Positions 36,647-46,502 are shown, counted from the stretch's first letter. The stretch is DNA of 64,000 nucleotides from Acinetobacter rathckeae (GCF_015627125.1 NZ_VTDO01000001.1:248001-312000), one strand, 5' to 3'. Translations and numbers: made by a program. Notes: generated by a model from the letters alone, not told the origin.

Positions 36647-39475
36647 TTGCAACAGTTTGCTATTGGTCAACGTTGGTTATCCGATACAGAAACGGAACTT
36701 GGTCTAGGGGTAGTCATTGATGTAGACGAGCGTTCTGTCAGCATTTTGTTCCCTAAAAGCGATGAAACACGGGTCTATGCCAAAAGCAATGCACCTTTGT
36801 CACGTATTGTATTTAACGTGAAAGATGAACTACATGACCAAGAAGGTGTTGCTTGGACAGTAGAGTCATTTGAAGAGCGTTTTGGTGTGCTCAAATACCA
36901 TGTTGTACGCACTTTAAGTAATGGTGAAAAAGAACAAAAAACACTGAATGAAACCCGTATTGGGGCACAAATTCAGCTGTCTAAACCACTAGATCGTTTA
37001 CTTGCCAGTCAAGTCGACATTAAAGCATGGTATGACTTGCGTGTAGAAGCATTACAAATGCAAGCTAACATGAATAACAATCCGCTAAAAGGTGTGCTTG
37101 GTGCTCGTGTGGGTTTAATTCCACACCAATTATATATTGCTCATGAAGTGGGTAAGCGTTTTGCACCGCGTGTTTTATTGGCCGATGAAGTGGGCTTGGG
37201 TAAAACCATTGAAGCAGGCTTGATTATTCATCAGCAGCTTAAAACTGCTCGTGCCGAGCGTATTTTAATTTTAGTGCCTGATTCATTGCAGTATCAGTGG
37301 ATGATTGAAATGCGTCGCCGTTTCAATTTGAATTTTGCAATTTTTGATCTCACACGTACTGCAGCGATTCGTGAGCATGACCCAGAGCTGAATCCATTTA
37401 GTACAGAGCAATGCATTATTGCGAGCGTTGACTTAATGGTTGACCATGAAGACTTACGCGAGCAAGCACTCGAAGCAGGCTTTGATTTATTAGTGGTCGA
37501 TGAAGCACATCATTTAATGTGGAATGATGAAGAAGGCGGTAATGACCGTTACGATCTCGTTGAAGAGTTAGCAGAAAAAATTGCGGGTGTGCTTTTACTG
37601 ACAGCAACACCAGAGCAATTGGGCGTAGAAAGTCATTTTGCTCGCTTACGCCTGCTAGACCCACAGCGTTTTAGTGCTTTAGATCGCTTTTTAGATGAAG
37701 AAGAAAAGTATCATCACACGGCGAAAATTGCTGAAGTCCTCATGTCAGATGAGCCTTTGACACAAGCCCACCGTGATGCCCTAGAAAAGCTGTTAGGTCA
37801 TAGTATTGAAGACCAACCTGAACAACGTTATCAAGCCATTCATGAGCTGTTAGACCGTCATGGTACAGGGCGTATTTTATTCCGTAACACCCGTGAAGCG
37901 ATTCAAGGTTTCCCTGGTCGTGACTGTCGCCCTGCTGCGTTGCCTGCACCACAAACATGGTCTATGACAGGTAAATTGCGTGAGCAAATGTGGCCTGAAG
38001 AAGCACAGATTGATGGGGCTTGGATGCAAACTGACCCACGTGTGATGTGGTTAATGGAGATCTTACGCAAAGACCTGAAACATAATAAAGTATTGTTGAT
38101 TGCTCGTAGCGGGCCTGTCGTTGAAGCGTTAGAAAATGTTTTACGCCTGCATGCAGGTATTCGCACAGCGATGTTCCATGAAGCCATGACTTTGCTTGAG
38201 CGAGATCAGGCGGCGGCGTACTTTGCTGAAGAAGTGAACGGGGCTCAAATTTTACTGTGTTCGGAAATTGGTTCAGAAGGGCGTAATTTCCAGTTTGCCA
38301 GTGACCTGATTTTATTTGACTTGCCATCTAACCCAGATGTGCTTGAACAGCGTATTGGTCGTCTTGACCGTATTGGGCAAGAAAATCGCATTCAAATTCA
38401 TGTGCCGTATTTAATGGGTACTGCACAAGAGCGTATGTTCCGTTGGTATAATGAAGCATTGAATATTTTTAACCAAATATCACCAACAGCACAAACTTTA
38501 CAAGAAAACTTTATTGCCGACTTAAAGTCACACTTGCTCACTGACTTAGGCTCAGATTTTGATGACTTACTGCAAGAAGTGACCTTGCAACGTCAAGCAT
38601 TGGAGCGTGAATTACAAGAAGGCCGTGACCGTTTGCTTGAATACAACTCATGTCGTCCGTTGGTTGCACAAAATATTGTGAAAGCTTTAGATGACTATGA
38701 TGACAACACCACATTGCCAATGTTTATGAAGCGTTTTATGTCTTCAACAAATATTGATTTTGATGAGCAAAGTAATGGTACAGTGATCATTAAGCCAAGT
38801 GATCAAATGCAAGTGAGTGGTCTAAGCCTTGACGAAGAGGGCATGACGGCAACGTATTATCGTGATCAAGCACAAATTCGTGAAGACGCTCAGTATTTGA
38901 CTTTAGAGCATCCGTTTATTGAAAGTGTGATGGAAATGATTCGCACGCAATCATTTGGTAGTACCAATGTGGCGATGCTGAAATCAAATGCCATTAAACC
39001 GGGTACTGTTTTGGTTGAAGTGTGGTTTAAAGTTGAGGCAATTGCACCAAAAGCCTTGAATGTACTTGCGAGTTTACCGACACAGCTTATTCGAGTGTTG
39101 TTGAGCGAAAATGGTCAAGATCTCTCGAAGAAAATTGACCCGACCATACTCAGACCACATCTGCATCATTTAGATGGTAATAGTAGTCGTCAAATTGTCA
39201 AAGCACGTAGAAATGTGATTGAAGAGCGCTATAACCAAGCATTAGAGTTAGCAAAAGGTTATTTACCTGAGTTACAAACACAAGGTCAAGACAACTACAG
39301 CAAGCAATGGCAGTATGAAATTGATCGTTTAGTGTATTTAAAGCAATTTAACCCGAGTATTCGTGAAGATGAAATTGAGCGTTTGAAAAAGCTACAGCAA
39401 GAAGGCTTACAAAGCCTAGGCCGTTTGTCTGTTGTTCCTGAAGCCATACAAGTATTGGTGGCAGTAAAACCTTAA
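36647..39475 (+). CDS. rapA: RNA polymerase-associated ATPase RapA
   Basis: Swi2/Snf2-type ATPase that binds RNA polymerase and helps recycling. About 942 residues, close to E. coli RapA (968). The N-terminal Tudor-like part begins QFAIGQRWLSDTETELGLG. The helicase core has ADEVGLGKTIEAG (Walker A), VVDEAHH (Walker B), LLTATPEQ, and in the second lobe GSEGRNFQFA and QRIGRLDRIGQ. I prefer the TTG at 36647 because AAAGGTG ends six bases before it; the in-frame GTG at 36638 lies inside that site. It ends at a bidirectional terminator. Confidence 0.95.
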   Translation: MQQFAIGQRWLSDTETELGLGVVIDVDERSVSILFPKSDETRVYAKSNAPLSRIVFNVKDELHDQEGVAWTVESFEERFGVLKYHVVRTLSNGEKEQKTLNETRIGAQIQLSKPLDRLLASQVDIKAWYDLRVEALQMQANMNNNPLKGVLGARVGLIPHQLYIAHEVGKRFAPRVLLADEVGLGKTIEAGLIIHQQLKTARAERILILVPDSLQYQWMIEMRRRFNLNFAIFDLTRTAAIREHDPELNPFSTEQCIIASVDLMVDHEDLREQALEAGFDLLVVDEAHHLMWNDEEGGNDRYDLVEELAEKIAGVLLLTATPEQLGVESHFARLRLLDPQRFSALDRFLDEEEKYHHTAKIAEVLMSDEPLTQAHRDALEKLLGHSIEDQPEQRYQAIHELLDRHGTGRILFRNTREAIQGFPGRDCRPAALPAPQTWSMTGKLREQMWPEEAQIDGAWMQTDPRVMWLMEILRKDLKHNKVLLIARSGPVVEALENVLRLHAGIRTAMFHEAMTLLERDQAAAYFAEEVNGAQILLCSEIGSEGRNFQFASDLILFDLPSNPDVLEQRIGRLDRIGQENRIQIHVPYLMGTAQERMFRWYNEALNIFNQISPTAQTLQENFIADLKSHLLTDLGSDFDDLLQEVTLQRQALERELQEGRDRLLEYNSCRPLVAQNIVKALDDYDDNTTLPMFMKRFMSSTNIDFDEQSNGTVIIKPSDQMQVSGLSLDEEGMTATYYRDQAQIREDAQYLTLEHPFIESVMEMIRTQSFGSTNVAMLKSNAIKPGTVLVEVWFKVEAIAPKALNVLASLPTQLIRVLLSENGQDLSKKIDPTILRPHLHHLDGNSSRQIVKARRNVIEERYNQALELAKGYLPELQTQGQDNYSKQWQYEIDRLVYLKQFNPSIREDEIERLKKLQQEGLQSLGRLSVVPEAIQVLVAVKP

Positions 39476-39486
39476 TATCTAGTATC

Positions 39487-39516
39487 AAAAATGCCCGAAG
39501 TGATTCGGGCATTTTT
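39487..39516. terminator. bidirectional terminator, rapA and AI-2E family gene
   Basis: AAAAATGCCCGAA (39487-39499) pairs perfectly with TTCGGGCATTTTT (39504-39516) around GTGA. It lies between converging genes. Confidence 0.92.
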
Positions 39517-39533
39517 AATGGTCTTTTGCTAAA

Positions 39534-40559
39534 TTAAATCATTTTGAGTATGGTTAGTTCTTGTTTAATGTAGGCATAAAAAATAGGAGCAACAATTAAA
39601 CCACCAATACCAAAAATTGCCTCAAAAATAAGCATAGCCAGTAAAACCTCCCATGCTTTGGCCTTAATTTTTGTACCAATAATTTGGGCATTAATAAAAT
39701 ATTCTAACTTATGTATCAGAATTAAATACACCAAACATACCGATGCAACGGGTAAGGAAATGGTTAATCCTGCCAGTACAATTAAAGCGTTAGAGAGTAA
39801 GTTTCCTGCAATTGGAATTAAACCAAATACAAACGTGAGGAGGCATAGCGTTTTTTCAAAGGGTAAATGCACATGAAATAATGGCAATATGACCAATGAG
39901 AAAATAATAAATAAGACGGTGTTAATAAAAGAAATTTTAATTTGAGCAAATACCACATTTCTAAAAGCGTCCCCTAAATGGGTAATTCGCTCTGTGAGTG
40001 CTGTTTTAAACGCAGGCTGTGGTGCAGTGTTTTTTGTTTTAGTGGTTTGAACAGACACTAAAATACCAATAATTAAGCCAATAAATGTGGTGGCAATATT
40101 ATGTAAGAAGTCTGTACCTACACTTCGTAAGGCTTGAAGATTGTTCTTAATAATCTCCATAAAATTACTTTTTAAGTCACTAATATTATTTGGAATATAG
40201 CTAGGTAAAAACTTGACAATTTCTTGTTGTACACTCATGAGGGTTTTATCAATTTGAGCATTGAAACCATCTAGTCCGTGGTGGCCTTGTAAATCAGATA
40301 GGGTGAAGTTGACTAAACTGGTAATCGCAAGCACCAATAAAGTAATAATGGTAATGCTGAGTACAATACTTACAATGAGTTTGGTTTTACTGCTTTTTGT
40401 ATAGGGTTCAATCATTTTATTGAGTGAATGAATAATCTCATAAATTAAAAAACCTGCAAAAAAACTGGCCAGTAAATGCAGAGGAATCATTGCTGCAAGT
40501 GCAATTACTATAAAGATATAACTTGCAATTTGAGCTTGGCGGTCGGTAAATAGACTCAT
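39534..40559 (-). CDS. AI-2E family (PerM-like) membrane protein
   Basis: A 341-residue inner-membrane protein with about seven hydrophobic segments and a soluble central part (residues 85-145), the layout of the AI-2E exporter/PerM family. The C-terminal segment ending GIGGLIVAPIFYAYIKQE matches the conserved G-x-x-G-x-x-x-A-P ending of the family. Members export autoinducer-2 or sodium, or act as permeases of unknown substrate. It is downstream of the TetR-type gene on the same strand with a 67-base gap holding an imperfect hairpin. Confidence 0.83.
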   Translation of the reverse strand: MSLFTDRQAQIASYIFIVIALAAMIPLHLLASFFAGFLIYEIIHSLNKMIEPYTKSSKTKLIVSIVLSITIITLLVLAITSLVNFTLSDLQGHHGLDGFNAQIDKTLMSVQQEIVKFLPSYIPNNISDLKSNFMEIIKNNLQALRSVGTDFLHNIATTFIGLIIGILVSVQTTKTKNTAPQPAFKTALTERITHLGDAFRNVVFAQIKISFINTVLFIIFSLVILPLFHVHLPFEKTLCLLTFVFGLIPIAGNLLSNALIVLAGLTISLPVASVCLVYLILIHKLEYFINAQIIGTKIKAKAWEVLLAMLIFEAIFGIGGLIVAPIFYAYIKQELTILKMI

Positions 40560-40598
40560 ATTTAATCAGCTTATTATAATCATGGTGGTATTGTCAGA

Positions 40599-40626
40599 TG
40601 ACAGTGACCCGATTGGGCCAGTGTCA
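40599..40626 (-). other. imperfect hairpin between the TetR-type and AI-2E genes
   Basis: TGACAGTGACCC and GGGCCAGTGTCA pair at 10 of 12 positions around GATT. No U-tract follows on either strand, so termination is uncertain. Confidence 0.4.
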
Positions 40627-41337
40627 TTAAATTTTGGTTTTATGTTGTTCTTTAGATTCGAAGCGACGAGCCCCTTCTAAAATCATTCTAATCATGAGCA
40701 TGGTTTGTTCGGCAGTATGTCGCCTTTGCTTGGCATCTAAATCAATGACTTTGGCACCCATATTAAACACCAGTTGGGTAATACCAATCGCAACAATTTC
40801 TGGGTGAGCCATTTTGCTTTTATTGAGTGCTTCTAAGCGTACCAAATCTTCTTGCAATTCTTGTTGAAAAAAGTTGAGCTGTTGTTCAACGGCTTGCTTA
40901 TAAGAGACTGAGCCTGTGTATCCTTCTCTTAATAAAAGACTTAAATAGCCTTCATCTGTATCTAACTGTTGTAAAAATATTTCTACAGACGTTCGAATAA
41001 TGCCATCTTGTTTTATGGCTTGAAGGCGTGCCTCACGAATAATTTGCCGTAAAACTAAGCCTGCACGGTTAATGAGTTCAATAGCCAACTCATCAATATC
41101 TTTAAAGTGACGATAAAAGCTATTGGGGGCAATCCCTGCTTCACGGGCAATTTCTCTTAAACTTAATGAAGCAATACTTTTTTGTGGGCCAATTAAATTC
41201 AGTGTGGCTTGGAATAGCTCTTCTTTTGTAATTGTTGCTTTTCTGCCGACAGTGCGTGCAGTGGTCTTGAGCGGCTCTAATGGTGGCTCAAGTATTTCAT
41301 GCGATGTCATTGTAGATAAAGGGGCCATATGTGTCAT
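40627..41337 (-). CDS. TetR-family regulator, FabR/DesT-like
   Basis: A 236-residue repressor. The N-terminal helix-turn-helix (ASLSLREIAREAGIAPNSFY, residues 59-78, then RHFKDIDEL) is close to FabR and DesT, which sense acyl-CoA or acyl-ACP saturation. A helical effector domain follows. About 35 extra residues precede the DNA-binding domain, with several Met codons, so the true start may be later. It is divergent from the reductase-desaturase operon, the same arrangement as DesT-DesCB of Pseudomonas. It probably represses that operon. Confidence 0.88.
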   Translation of the reverse strand: MTHMAPLSTMTSHEILEPPLEPLKTTARTVGRKATITKEELFQATLNLIGPQKSIASLSLREIAREAGIAPNSFYRHFKDIDELAIELINRAGLVLRQIIREARLQAIKQDGIIRTSVEIFLQQLDTDEGYLSLLLREGYTGSVSYKQAVEQQLNFFQQELQEDLVRLEALNKSKMAHPEIVAIGITQLVFNMGAKVIDLDAKQRRHTAEQTMLMIRMILEGARRFESKEQHKTKI

Positions 41338-41403
41338 TGAAGATATTTTCTTGATTATAGCCTTATCTTTAGTGAATTAGAAATATAACAATTCGTTGTT
41401 TTG

Positions 41404-41433
41404 ATACTATACAAGTATATATACATGTGTATA
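41404..41433. promoter_or_regulatory. two inverted repeats in the regulator-desaturase gap
   Basis: ATACT and AGTAT flank five bases at 41404-41418. TATACA and TGTATA flank two bases at 41420-41433, which also contain a TATAAT-like -10 (41430-41435). They lie upstream of the reductase gene and are candidate operators for the TetR-family protein. I did not find a good match to the published DesT or FabR sites from memory. Confidence 0.4.
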
Positions 41434-41466
41434 ATAATAAAAAGTCATAACCGAGATGGCCTAAAT

Positions 41467-42537
41467 ATGAACGTATTACCAAAAAAAAATCATGCACTCA
41501 GTTTTTTCACCGAGAGCGTGCTTGACCAAAAAGTCGTAAATTTTTGGGTACAAAAATTTAATCCAACTTGGTCTACTCATGAAATGTTAGGCCGTATTGT
41601 AAAAAAACAAAATACAGCCAAAGACATGGTTACATTGACCATACGTTGTAATAAGCGCATGAATTTTGGCTTACCCGGTCAGCATCATCCTGTTATTGTA
41701 GAAATTGCTGCTCGCCGCTTAGAACGAACCTATAGTTTAAATCGTATCGATGAACAGCACGTTGAGCTGACATTAAAAAAAGTCCCTCAAGGTGCGGTGA
41801 GCACCTGGTTGTGTCATGTTGCTGAGATTGGCGATATTGTTGAATTTGGTCAGCCATACGGTGAAATGTTATGTGTAACACACCCTGAAAAAGAGGTGAT
41901 CTTACTGGCGGCTGGTAGTGGTATTACACCGATGTATAGCATGGTGTATGACTTAGCTAAAACAGGTCGATTGGTAGATTATCGCTTAAAACTCATGTAT
42001 TGGGTGAAGCGCAGTGAAGATTTAGCCTTTCACCAATTTTTTCAAAAAACTGCACAACAGTACCCACAGTTTAGCTATGAAACTTTTTGCACCCAAGAGG
42101 GTGAAGCCGCGTCTCGTTTAAGTGAAAGCCATGTGAATGACTGTGGTGATTTGCATGAGACAGCAGTATTTGCTTGTGGCCCATCTGGGTTTGTAAATTC
42201 AGCATGTGATCTGTTTCATGTAGCCCGTTTATTTAAAAGTGAAGCATTTACGCTGTCACCTTTGGAAGTGTCTGACACTGGCACAGTAACCATTACTTTG
42301 ACTAAATCGCAAAAAATGTTGGAAGTACCTCGTGGTATATCGCTGCTAGATGCTTTAGAGCGTGCCAATGAAAAGCCTGTTTCAGGTTGTCGTATGGGTA
42401 TTTGTAACAAGTGTTCATGTCATAAAGTGAGTGGCGTAACACAAAATATTTTGAATCAAAACCAAAATGCAGAGCCAGGTAGTTCATTACGTATTTGTAT
42501 TAATTCGGCAAAATCTGATCTCGTCTTAGATCTGTAA
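41467..42537 (+). CDS. ferredoxin-type oxidoreductase partner of a fatty-acid desaturase
   Basis: A 356-residue flavin/iron-sulfur electron-transfer protein, similar in layout to DesC of Pseudomonas. The FAD domain has RTYSLN-type binding (ARRLERTYSLN), the NAD(P)H domain has LLAAGSGITPMYSM and FACGPSGFV. The C-terminal plant-type 2Fe-2S domain has CRMGICNKCSC and a fourth Cys in RICIN. I use the ATG at 41467; the frame is open to 41401 through AT-rich promoter sequence. The desaturase gene follows within 15 bases, so electrons pass NAD(P)H to FAD to 2Fe-2S to the desaturase. Confidence 0.9.
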   Translation: MNVLPKKNHALSFFTESVLDQKVVNFWVQKFNPTWSTHEMLGRIVKKQNTAKDMVTLTIRCNKRMNFGLPGQHHPVIVEIAARRLERTYSLNRIDEQHVELTLKKVPQGAVSTWLCHVAEIGDIVEFGQPYGEMLCVTHPEKEVILLAAGSGITPMYSMVYDLAKTGRLVDYRLKLMYWVKRSEDLAFHQFFQKTAQQYPQFSYETFCTQEGEAASRLSESHVNDCGDLHETAVFACGPSGFVNSACDLFHVARLFKSEAFTLSPLEVSDTGTVTITLTKSQKMLEVPRGISLLDALERANEKPVSGCRMGICNKCSCHKVSGVTQNILNQNQNAEPGSSLRICINSAKSDLVLDL

Positions 42538-42551
42538 AAGTGAGTTGTATC

Positions 42552-43646
42552 ATGAATATGCATGTAAAACCCCAGTACTTTAAAAACCCAAAGAATCGCG
42601 AGTTAAGTGAAGCCGAGTTAGCGTCTTTAGCAGCTGAGCTTGATGCGATTAAGCAAGATGTGCTTGATGACTTAGGTGAAAAAGACGCTAAATATATGCG
42701 TCGTGTGTATTCAACGGTACGCTACAGCAGTATTGCAGGTCGTGCGTTATTGTTTGCAGGATGGTTTCCACCAGCATGGATTCTAGGTACTGGCTTACTT
42801 GGTTTATCTAAAATTTTAGAAAACATGGAAGTTGGCCACAATGTTATGCATGGCCAATATGATTGGATGAATGATCCAAGATTAATGGGACAAACTTATG
42901 AGTGGGATATTGTAGGTACAGCCGATAACTGGAGACAGTCTCATAACTTTACTCACCATACATATACCAATGTAAAAGGTATGGATGATGATATTGGTTA
43001 TGGACTGTTACGTTTGTTCCCTGAGCAGCGTTGGAAAAAAGCTCATTTATTGCAACCCTTGTATAGTATTCCATTTTGCTTTTTATTTCAGTGGGGCGTT
43101 GCCATACAAAGTTTAGAAGTGGGTAAGTTATTTATTGGTCGTAAAACCAAGAAACAGTTGTGGGAAGAGTGGAAGCCCATTCAAAATAAAGTGGCAAAAC
43201 TGCTGTTTAAAGATTATGTATTTTTCCCATTGATTGCAGGGCCAAATGCTATTCCTGTGTTTTTTGGTAATATGGCTGCCAATGGTATGCGAAATGTTTG
43301 GACATTTAGTATTATTTTCTGTGGTCACTTTACCAAAGATGTTGAAGTATTTCCAAAGTCAGTTTTACAAAATGAAAGTAAAGGACATTGGTATATGCGT
43401 CAAATCCGTGGCTCATCAAACTTAACGGGTTCAGAAGCATTTCATATTTTAACAGGACATTTGAGCCATCAGATTGAGCATCATTTGTTCCCAGAAGTAC
43501 CCGGTCGCCGTTATAGAGAAATGGGGCCAAAGGTAGAAGCTGTATGTAAAAAATATGGTTTAAACTATAACAATGCAAGTTTGTTTAAACAATATAGCCA
43601 AGTTTTAGGCCGTATTTTTAAATATGCATTGCCATTTAAAAAATAA
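42552..43646 (+). CDS. membrane fatty-acid desaturase
   Basis: A 364-residue inner-membrane di-iron desaturase that introduces a double bond into acyl chains. Three histidine boxes are visible: HNVMHG near residue 98, HNFTHHTYTN about 35 residues later, and HQIEHHLFPEVPG near residue 310. Two membrane hairpins separate them. The QIEHH form of the last box is typical of front-end/acyl-CoA desaturases. I start at the ATG at 42552, with AAGTGAG upstream; a GTG at 42540 is also in frame. It is cotranscribed with the reductase and ends at a terminator. Confidence 0.92.
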   Translation: MNMHVKPQYFKNPKNRELSEAELASLAAELDAIKQDVLDDLGEKDAKYMRRVYSTVRYSSIAGRALLFAGWFPPAWILGTGLLGLSKILENMEVGHNVMHGQYDWMNDPRLMGQTYEWDIVGTADNWRQSHNFTHHTYTNVKGMDDDIGYGLLRLFPEQRWKKAHLLQPLYSIPFCFLFQWGVAIQSLEVGKLFIGRKTKKQLWEEWKPIQNKVAKLLFKDYVFFPLIAGPNAIPVFFGNMAANGMRNVWTFSIIFCGHFTKDVEVFPKSVLQNESKGHWYMRQIRGSSNLTGSEAFHILTGHLSHQIEHHLFPEVPGRRYREMGPKVEAVCKKYGLNYNNASLFKQYSQVLGRIFKYALPFKK

Positions 43647-43669
43647 ACACATACATCATAGATGTGACT

Positions 43670-43704
43670 TGCCCTGACTTAAATGAAGCTCAGGGCATTT
43701 TTTT
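43670..43704 (+). terminator. terminator of the desaturase operon
   Basis: TGCCCTGA (43670-43677) pairs with TCAGGGCA (43690-43697), followed by seven Ts. Confidence 0.85.
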
Positions 43705-43798
43705 GTCTGATAAAAAATTATTTTTAGGGCAACAATATTTATTGTCGTTGGCTGTATGAGCAAGTAAGCTAAAGACATTATATTTTTGAGTGATGTTT

Positions 43799-45253
43799 AT
43801 GAGCATGTTCGATTTCTCCCAACTACAACCTCAGATGGTTTGGAAACACTTTGACACATTGTGCCGTATTCCTCGAATATCTAAACAAGAACAACAACTA
43901 CGAGATGCTTTACAAGCATGGGCTACGGAAAAAAACTTACCAAGTGTTGTTGATGGTGCAGGTAATCTCATCATTACTAAGCCTGCGACTATGGGTAAAG
44001 AACATGCCACACCTGTAATTTTGCAAGCTCATATAGATATGGTGACACAAGCCAATCGAAAAACAGTACATGATTTTAATAAAGACCCCATACAGCCTGT
44101 GTTAGAAGATGGTTGGCTGATTGCTAAAAATACTACTTTAGGGGCAGATAACGGTATAGGTGTTGCCTTAGCACTGGCCGTATTAGATAGTGATGATATT
44201 GAACATGGCCCAATTGAAGTACTCCTCACGGTTGATGAAGAAGCAGGTATGAGTGGTGCAAGAGGGCTTGATGCCAATGTGCTTAAAGGCAAATGGCTGT
44301 TTAATATGGACACAGAAGAGTGGGGTGAGCTGTATTTAGGCTGTGCAGGAAGCCAAGATGTAGAGCTCACGCAAGCTGTCACAGCACAAGAGCCACCGCA
44401 AAATCAGCGTTGGTTTCAATTGAGTGTTCAAGGACTTAAAGGCGGACATTCAGGCGTAGATATTCACTTAGGTCGAGGCAATGCCAATGTGATTTTAGTG
44501 CAATGTTTACATCAATATTTAGGTGATGCTTATGTGGCCTCATTGGTGGGTGGTACTGCACGAAATGCCATTCCTAGAGAAGCATCCGCGGTGATTGGTT
44601 TAACTGAACAGCAGTATGAAGCTTTTCATAAACAGGTATTTGAGTATCAACAACATTGCCTTGAAACATTAAAAGGGATTGATGATGGCCTAGAAATTCA
44701 CTTGACTCCATGTTCAGCACCTAAAGAAATTTGCTCACCGAGCGTTGCACAGGCATGGATTACAGCGTTAGCAACGTGCCCTTATGGTATTTATAGTATG
44801 AGTGCAGTATTAGATGATGTGGTTGAAACATCTAATAATATTGGTATGGTCTCAATCACTGCAACAGAAGCATCTGCTAAAATTATGGTGCGTTCGATGG
44901 TGAATACACAGGCGGCACAGCTCGCTGAAACCATTAAAAATCACTTTATTGGCTATGGTACACAAGCAGGGCTTACGCCGTTGGTTTCTGGTTGGACACC
45001 AAACCCTGAGTCGGCGGCTTTAAAGTGTTTACAGCAGGCATATCAAACGGCATTTGGTATAGATGCCAAGCTTAAAGTGATTCATGCAGGTTTAGAATGC
45101 GGGATTATTGCTGAGCATTATCCAAATTTACACATGGTTTCATTCGGCCCAGATATTCGTGGGGCACATGCACCCGGCGAGAGAGTGAATGTTGAAACAG
45201 TAGCGAAGTGCTGGGTGTTACTCAAAACAGCGTTGTCTTTGGTGGGTAAATAA
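43799..45253 (+). CDS. pepD: aminoacyl-histidine dipeptidase (M20C)
   Basis: Zinc metallopeptidase that hydrolyses Xaa-His and other dipeptides in the cytosol. The 484-residue length equals E. coli PepD (485). Metal ligands are visible in LQAHIDMV (His80 region), LGADNGIGVA, LLTVDEEAGMSGA, MDTEEWGELYLGCAG and, near the end, HAGLECG. Several in-frame starts exist (43790 GTG, 43793, 43799, 43805); the ATG at 43799 has GAG eight bases before it. It is a single gene with its own terminator. Confidence 0.95.
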   Translation: MSMFDFSQLQPQMVWKHFDTLCRIPRISKQEQQLRDALQAWATEKNLPSVVDGAGNLIITKPATMGKEHATPVILQAHIDMVTQANRKTVHDFNKDPIQPVLEDGWLIAKNTTLGADNGIGVALALAVLDSDDIEHGPIEVLLTVDEEAGMSGARGLDANVLKGKWLFNMDTEEWGELYLGCAGSQDVELTQAVTAQEPPQNQRWFQLSVQGLKGGHSGVDIHLGRGNANVILVQCLHQYLGDAYVASLVGGTARNAIPREASAVIGLTEQQYEAFHKQVFEYQQHCLETLKGIDDGLEIHLTPCSAPKEICSPSVAQAWITALATCPYGIYSMSAVLDDVVETSNNIGMVSITATEASAKIMVRSMVNTQAAQLAETIKNHFIGYGTQAGLTPLVSGWTPNPESAALKCLQQAYQTAFGIDAKLKVIHAGLECGIIAEHYPNLHMVSFGPDIRGAHAPGERVNVETVAKCWVLLKTALSLVGK

Positions 45254-45279
45254 ATCAGATAGATTTGTCATAAACCATG

Positions 45280-45307
45280 AGCCTCCTATGTATATAGGGG
45301 GCTTTTT
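45280..45307 (+). terminator. terminator of pepD
   Basis: AGCCTCCTAT pairs with ATAGGGGGCT over 10 positions with one T-G pair, around GTAT, followed by Ts. Confidence 0.85.
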
Positions 45308-45438
45308 CTTTTCGTATAACAGTCTTTACTCGTGAAATGATTATAACTTTAAGTCATGAGCGATATGTTTAAATGAACGGTATGCCTTTAATCACAAGGT
45401 TGATTTATTTTGAGTTATAAGTATTCAATAAGAAAAAC

Positions 45439-46502
45439 ATGATAGAGCTTTATTATTTATAAATATACGTTTTCCTTCCGCTTTAGTTGATGGTGATTTG
45501 ATCGCAATTACTGCACCATCTATGGGGGTTCCTAATAATTTTCATGCTCGGCTTGATTATGTCATCAAACATTTAAAGGCAAAGGGGTTTAGAGTAACGG
45601 AAGGGCAATGTTTACGCGCGGTACATAAGAATGTTAGCAATAATAGGCTTACAAGAGCAAAAGAGCTAAACGGATTTTTACTACATTCAGAGGTTAAAGC
45701 CATTATGCCGCCGTGGGGAGGAGAGCTTGCAATGGATATTTTGGAATTAATTGACTTTAAACAGCTTTCTAAATGCGAACCGAAATGGTTTTGTGGATAT
45801 TCTGATTTAAGTACATTACATATGCCACTTACCACTCTTGCAGGTTGGGCAACGTTGCATAGTCCAAATTTAATGGAGTTCTCTATTACAGCCCCAGATG
45901 ATACTACAGAAAAAATATGGAATATTTTACAGGCAAATAGAGGGGCGATTGTGCATCAGTCATCGTCTTTACACTATCAAACTAAACCAAATAATTGGGC
46001 ATTGAATCCTTCTGGTGGTTTTAGTTTAACAGTGCCGACACAATGGAAACGCTTAGATGGGGAATCTTCGCCAATCTCTTTTCAAGGCCGTTTAATTGGA
46101 GGGTGTCTAGAAACAATCTCTCGCCTTGCAGGTACTGAGTTTGGAGATATTCCTCAGTTCGTAAAACAACATGCCACTACTGGAACTATTCTTTATTTTG
46201 AAAGTTCGGAGCTGAGACCTTGTGCACTTGCAAGAGCTTTGCTCAGCTTAAAAATGCAATATTGGTTTAATGATTTATCAGGTATTTTAGTGGGGCGAAG
46301 TTCAACTAAAGAACAAGAAAAAGGTTCTACAGATCAACTGAGTTATGTAGATGCATTAAAATTGGCACTTGGCCATCTTAATATTCCTATAATTTATGAT
46401 GTAGATATAGGCCATGTACCACCACAAGTATCATTGGTTAATGGGGTTATTGCACAGGTGAATTTTAGTCAAATAGATTGTTTTATTTCTCAACAGCTCT
46501 AA
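45439..46502 (+). pseudogene. S66-family peptidase (LD-carboxypeptidase/MccF-like) with disturbed 5' end
   Basis: The main frame encodes a serine peptidase of family S66 (muramoyl-tetrapeptide carboxypeptidase or MccF type): ITAPSMGVP at the start, the nucleophile region WFCGYSDLSTLH, then ESSELRP and the His near IGHVPPQVSLVNG. The open frame starts at a TTG (45498) without a ribosome-binding site. Family-like sequence continues upstream in the same frame (FPSALVDGDLIAI) to about 45460, with no ATG, GTG or TTG. An ATG at 45439 begins MIELYY in the next frame. This suggests a one-base frameshift between about 45445 and 45460, or a sequencing error. A shortened protein from 45498 could still be made. 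Confidence 0.6.

Noticed and set aside
37962..38327. 121-codon ORF antisense to rapA
   Set aside because: Shadow of the helicase gene; no start signal and no recognisable protein.
44029..44382. 117-codon ORF antisense to pepD
   Set aside because: Ser/Pro-rich shadow translation opposite well-conserved peptidase motifs.
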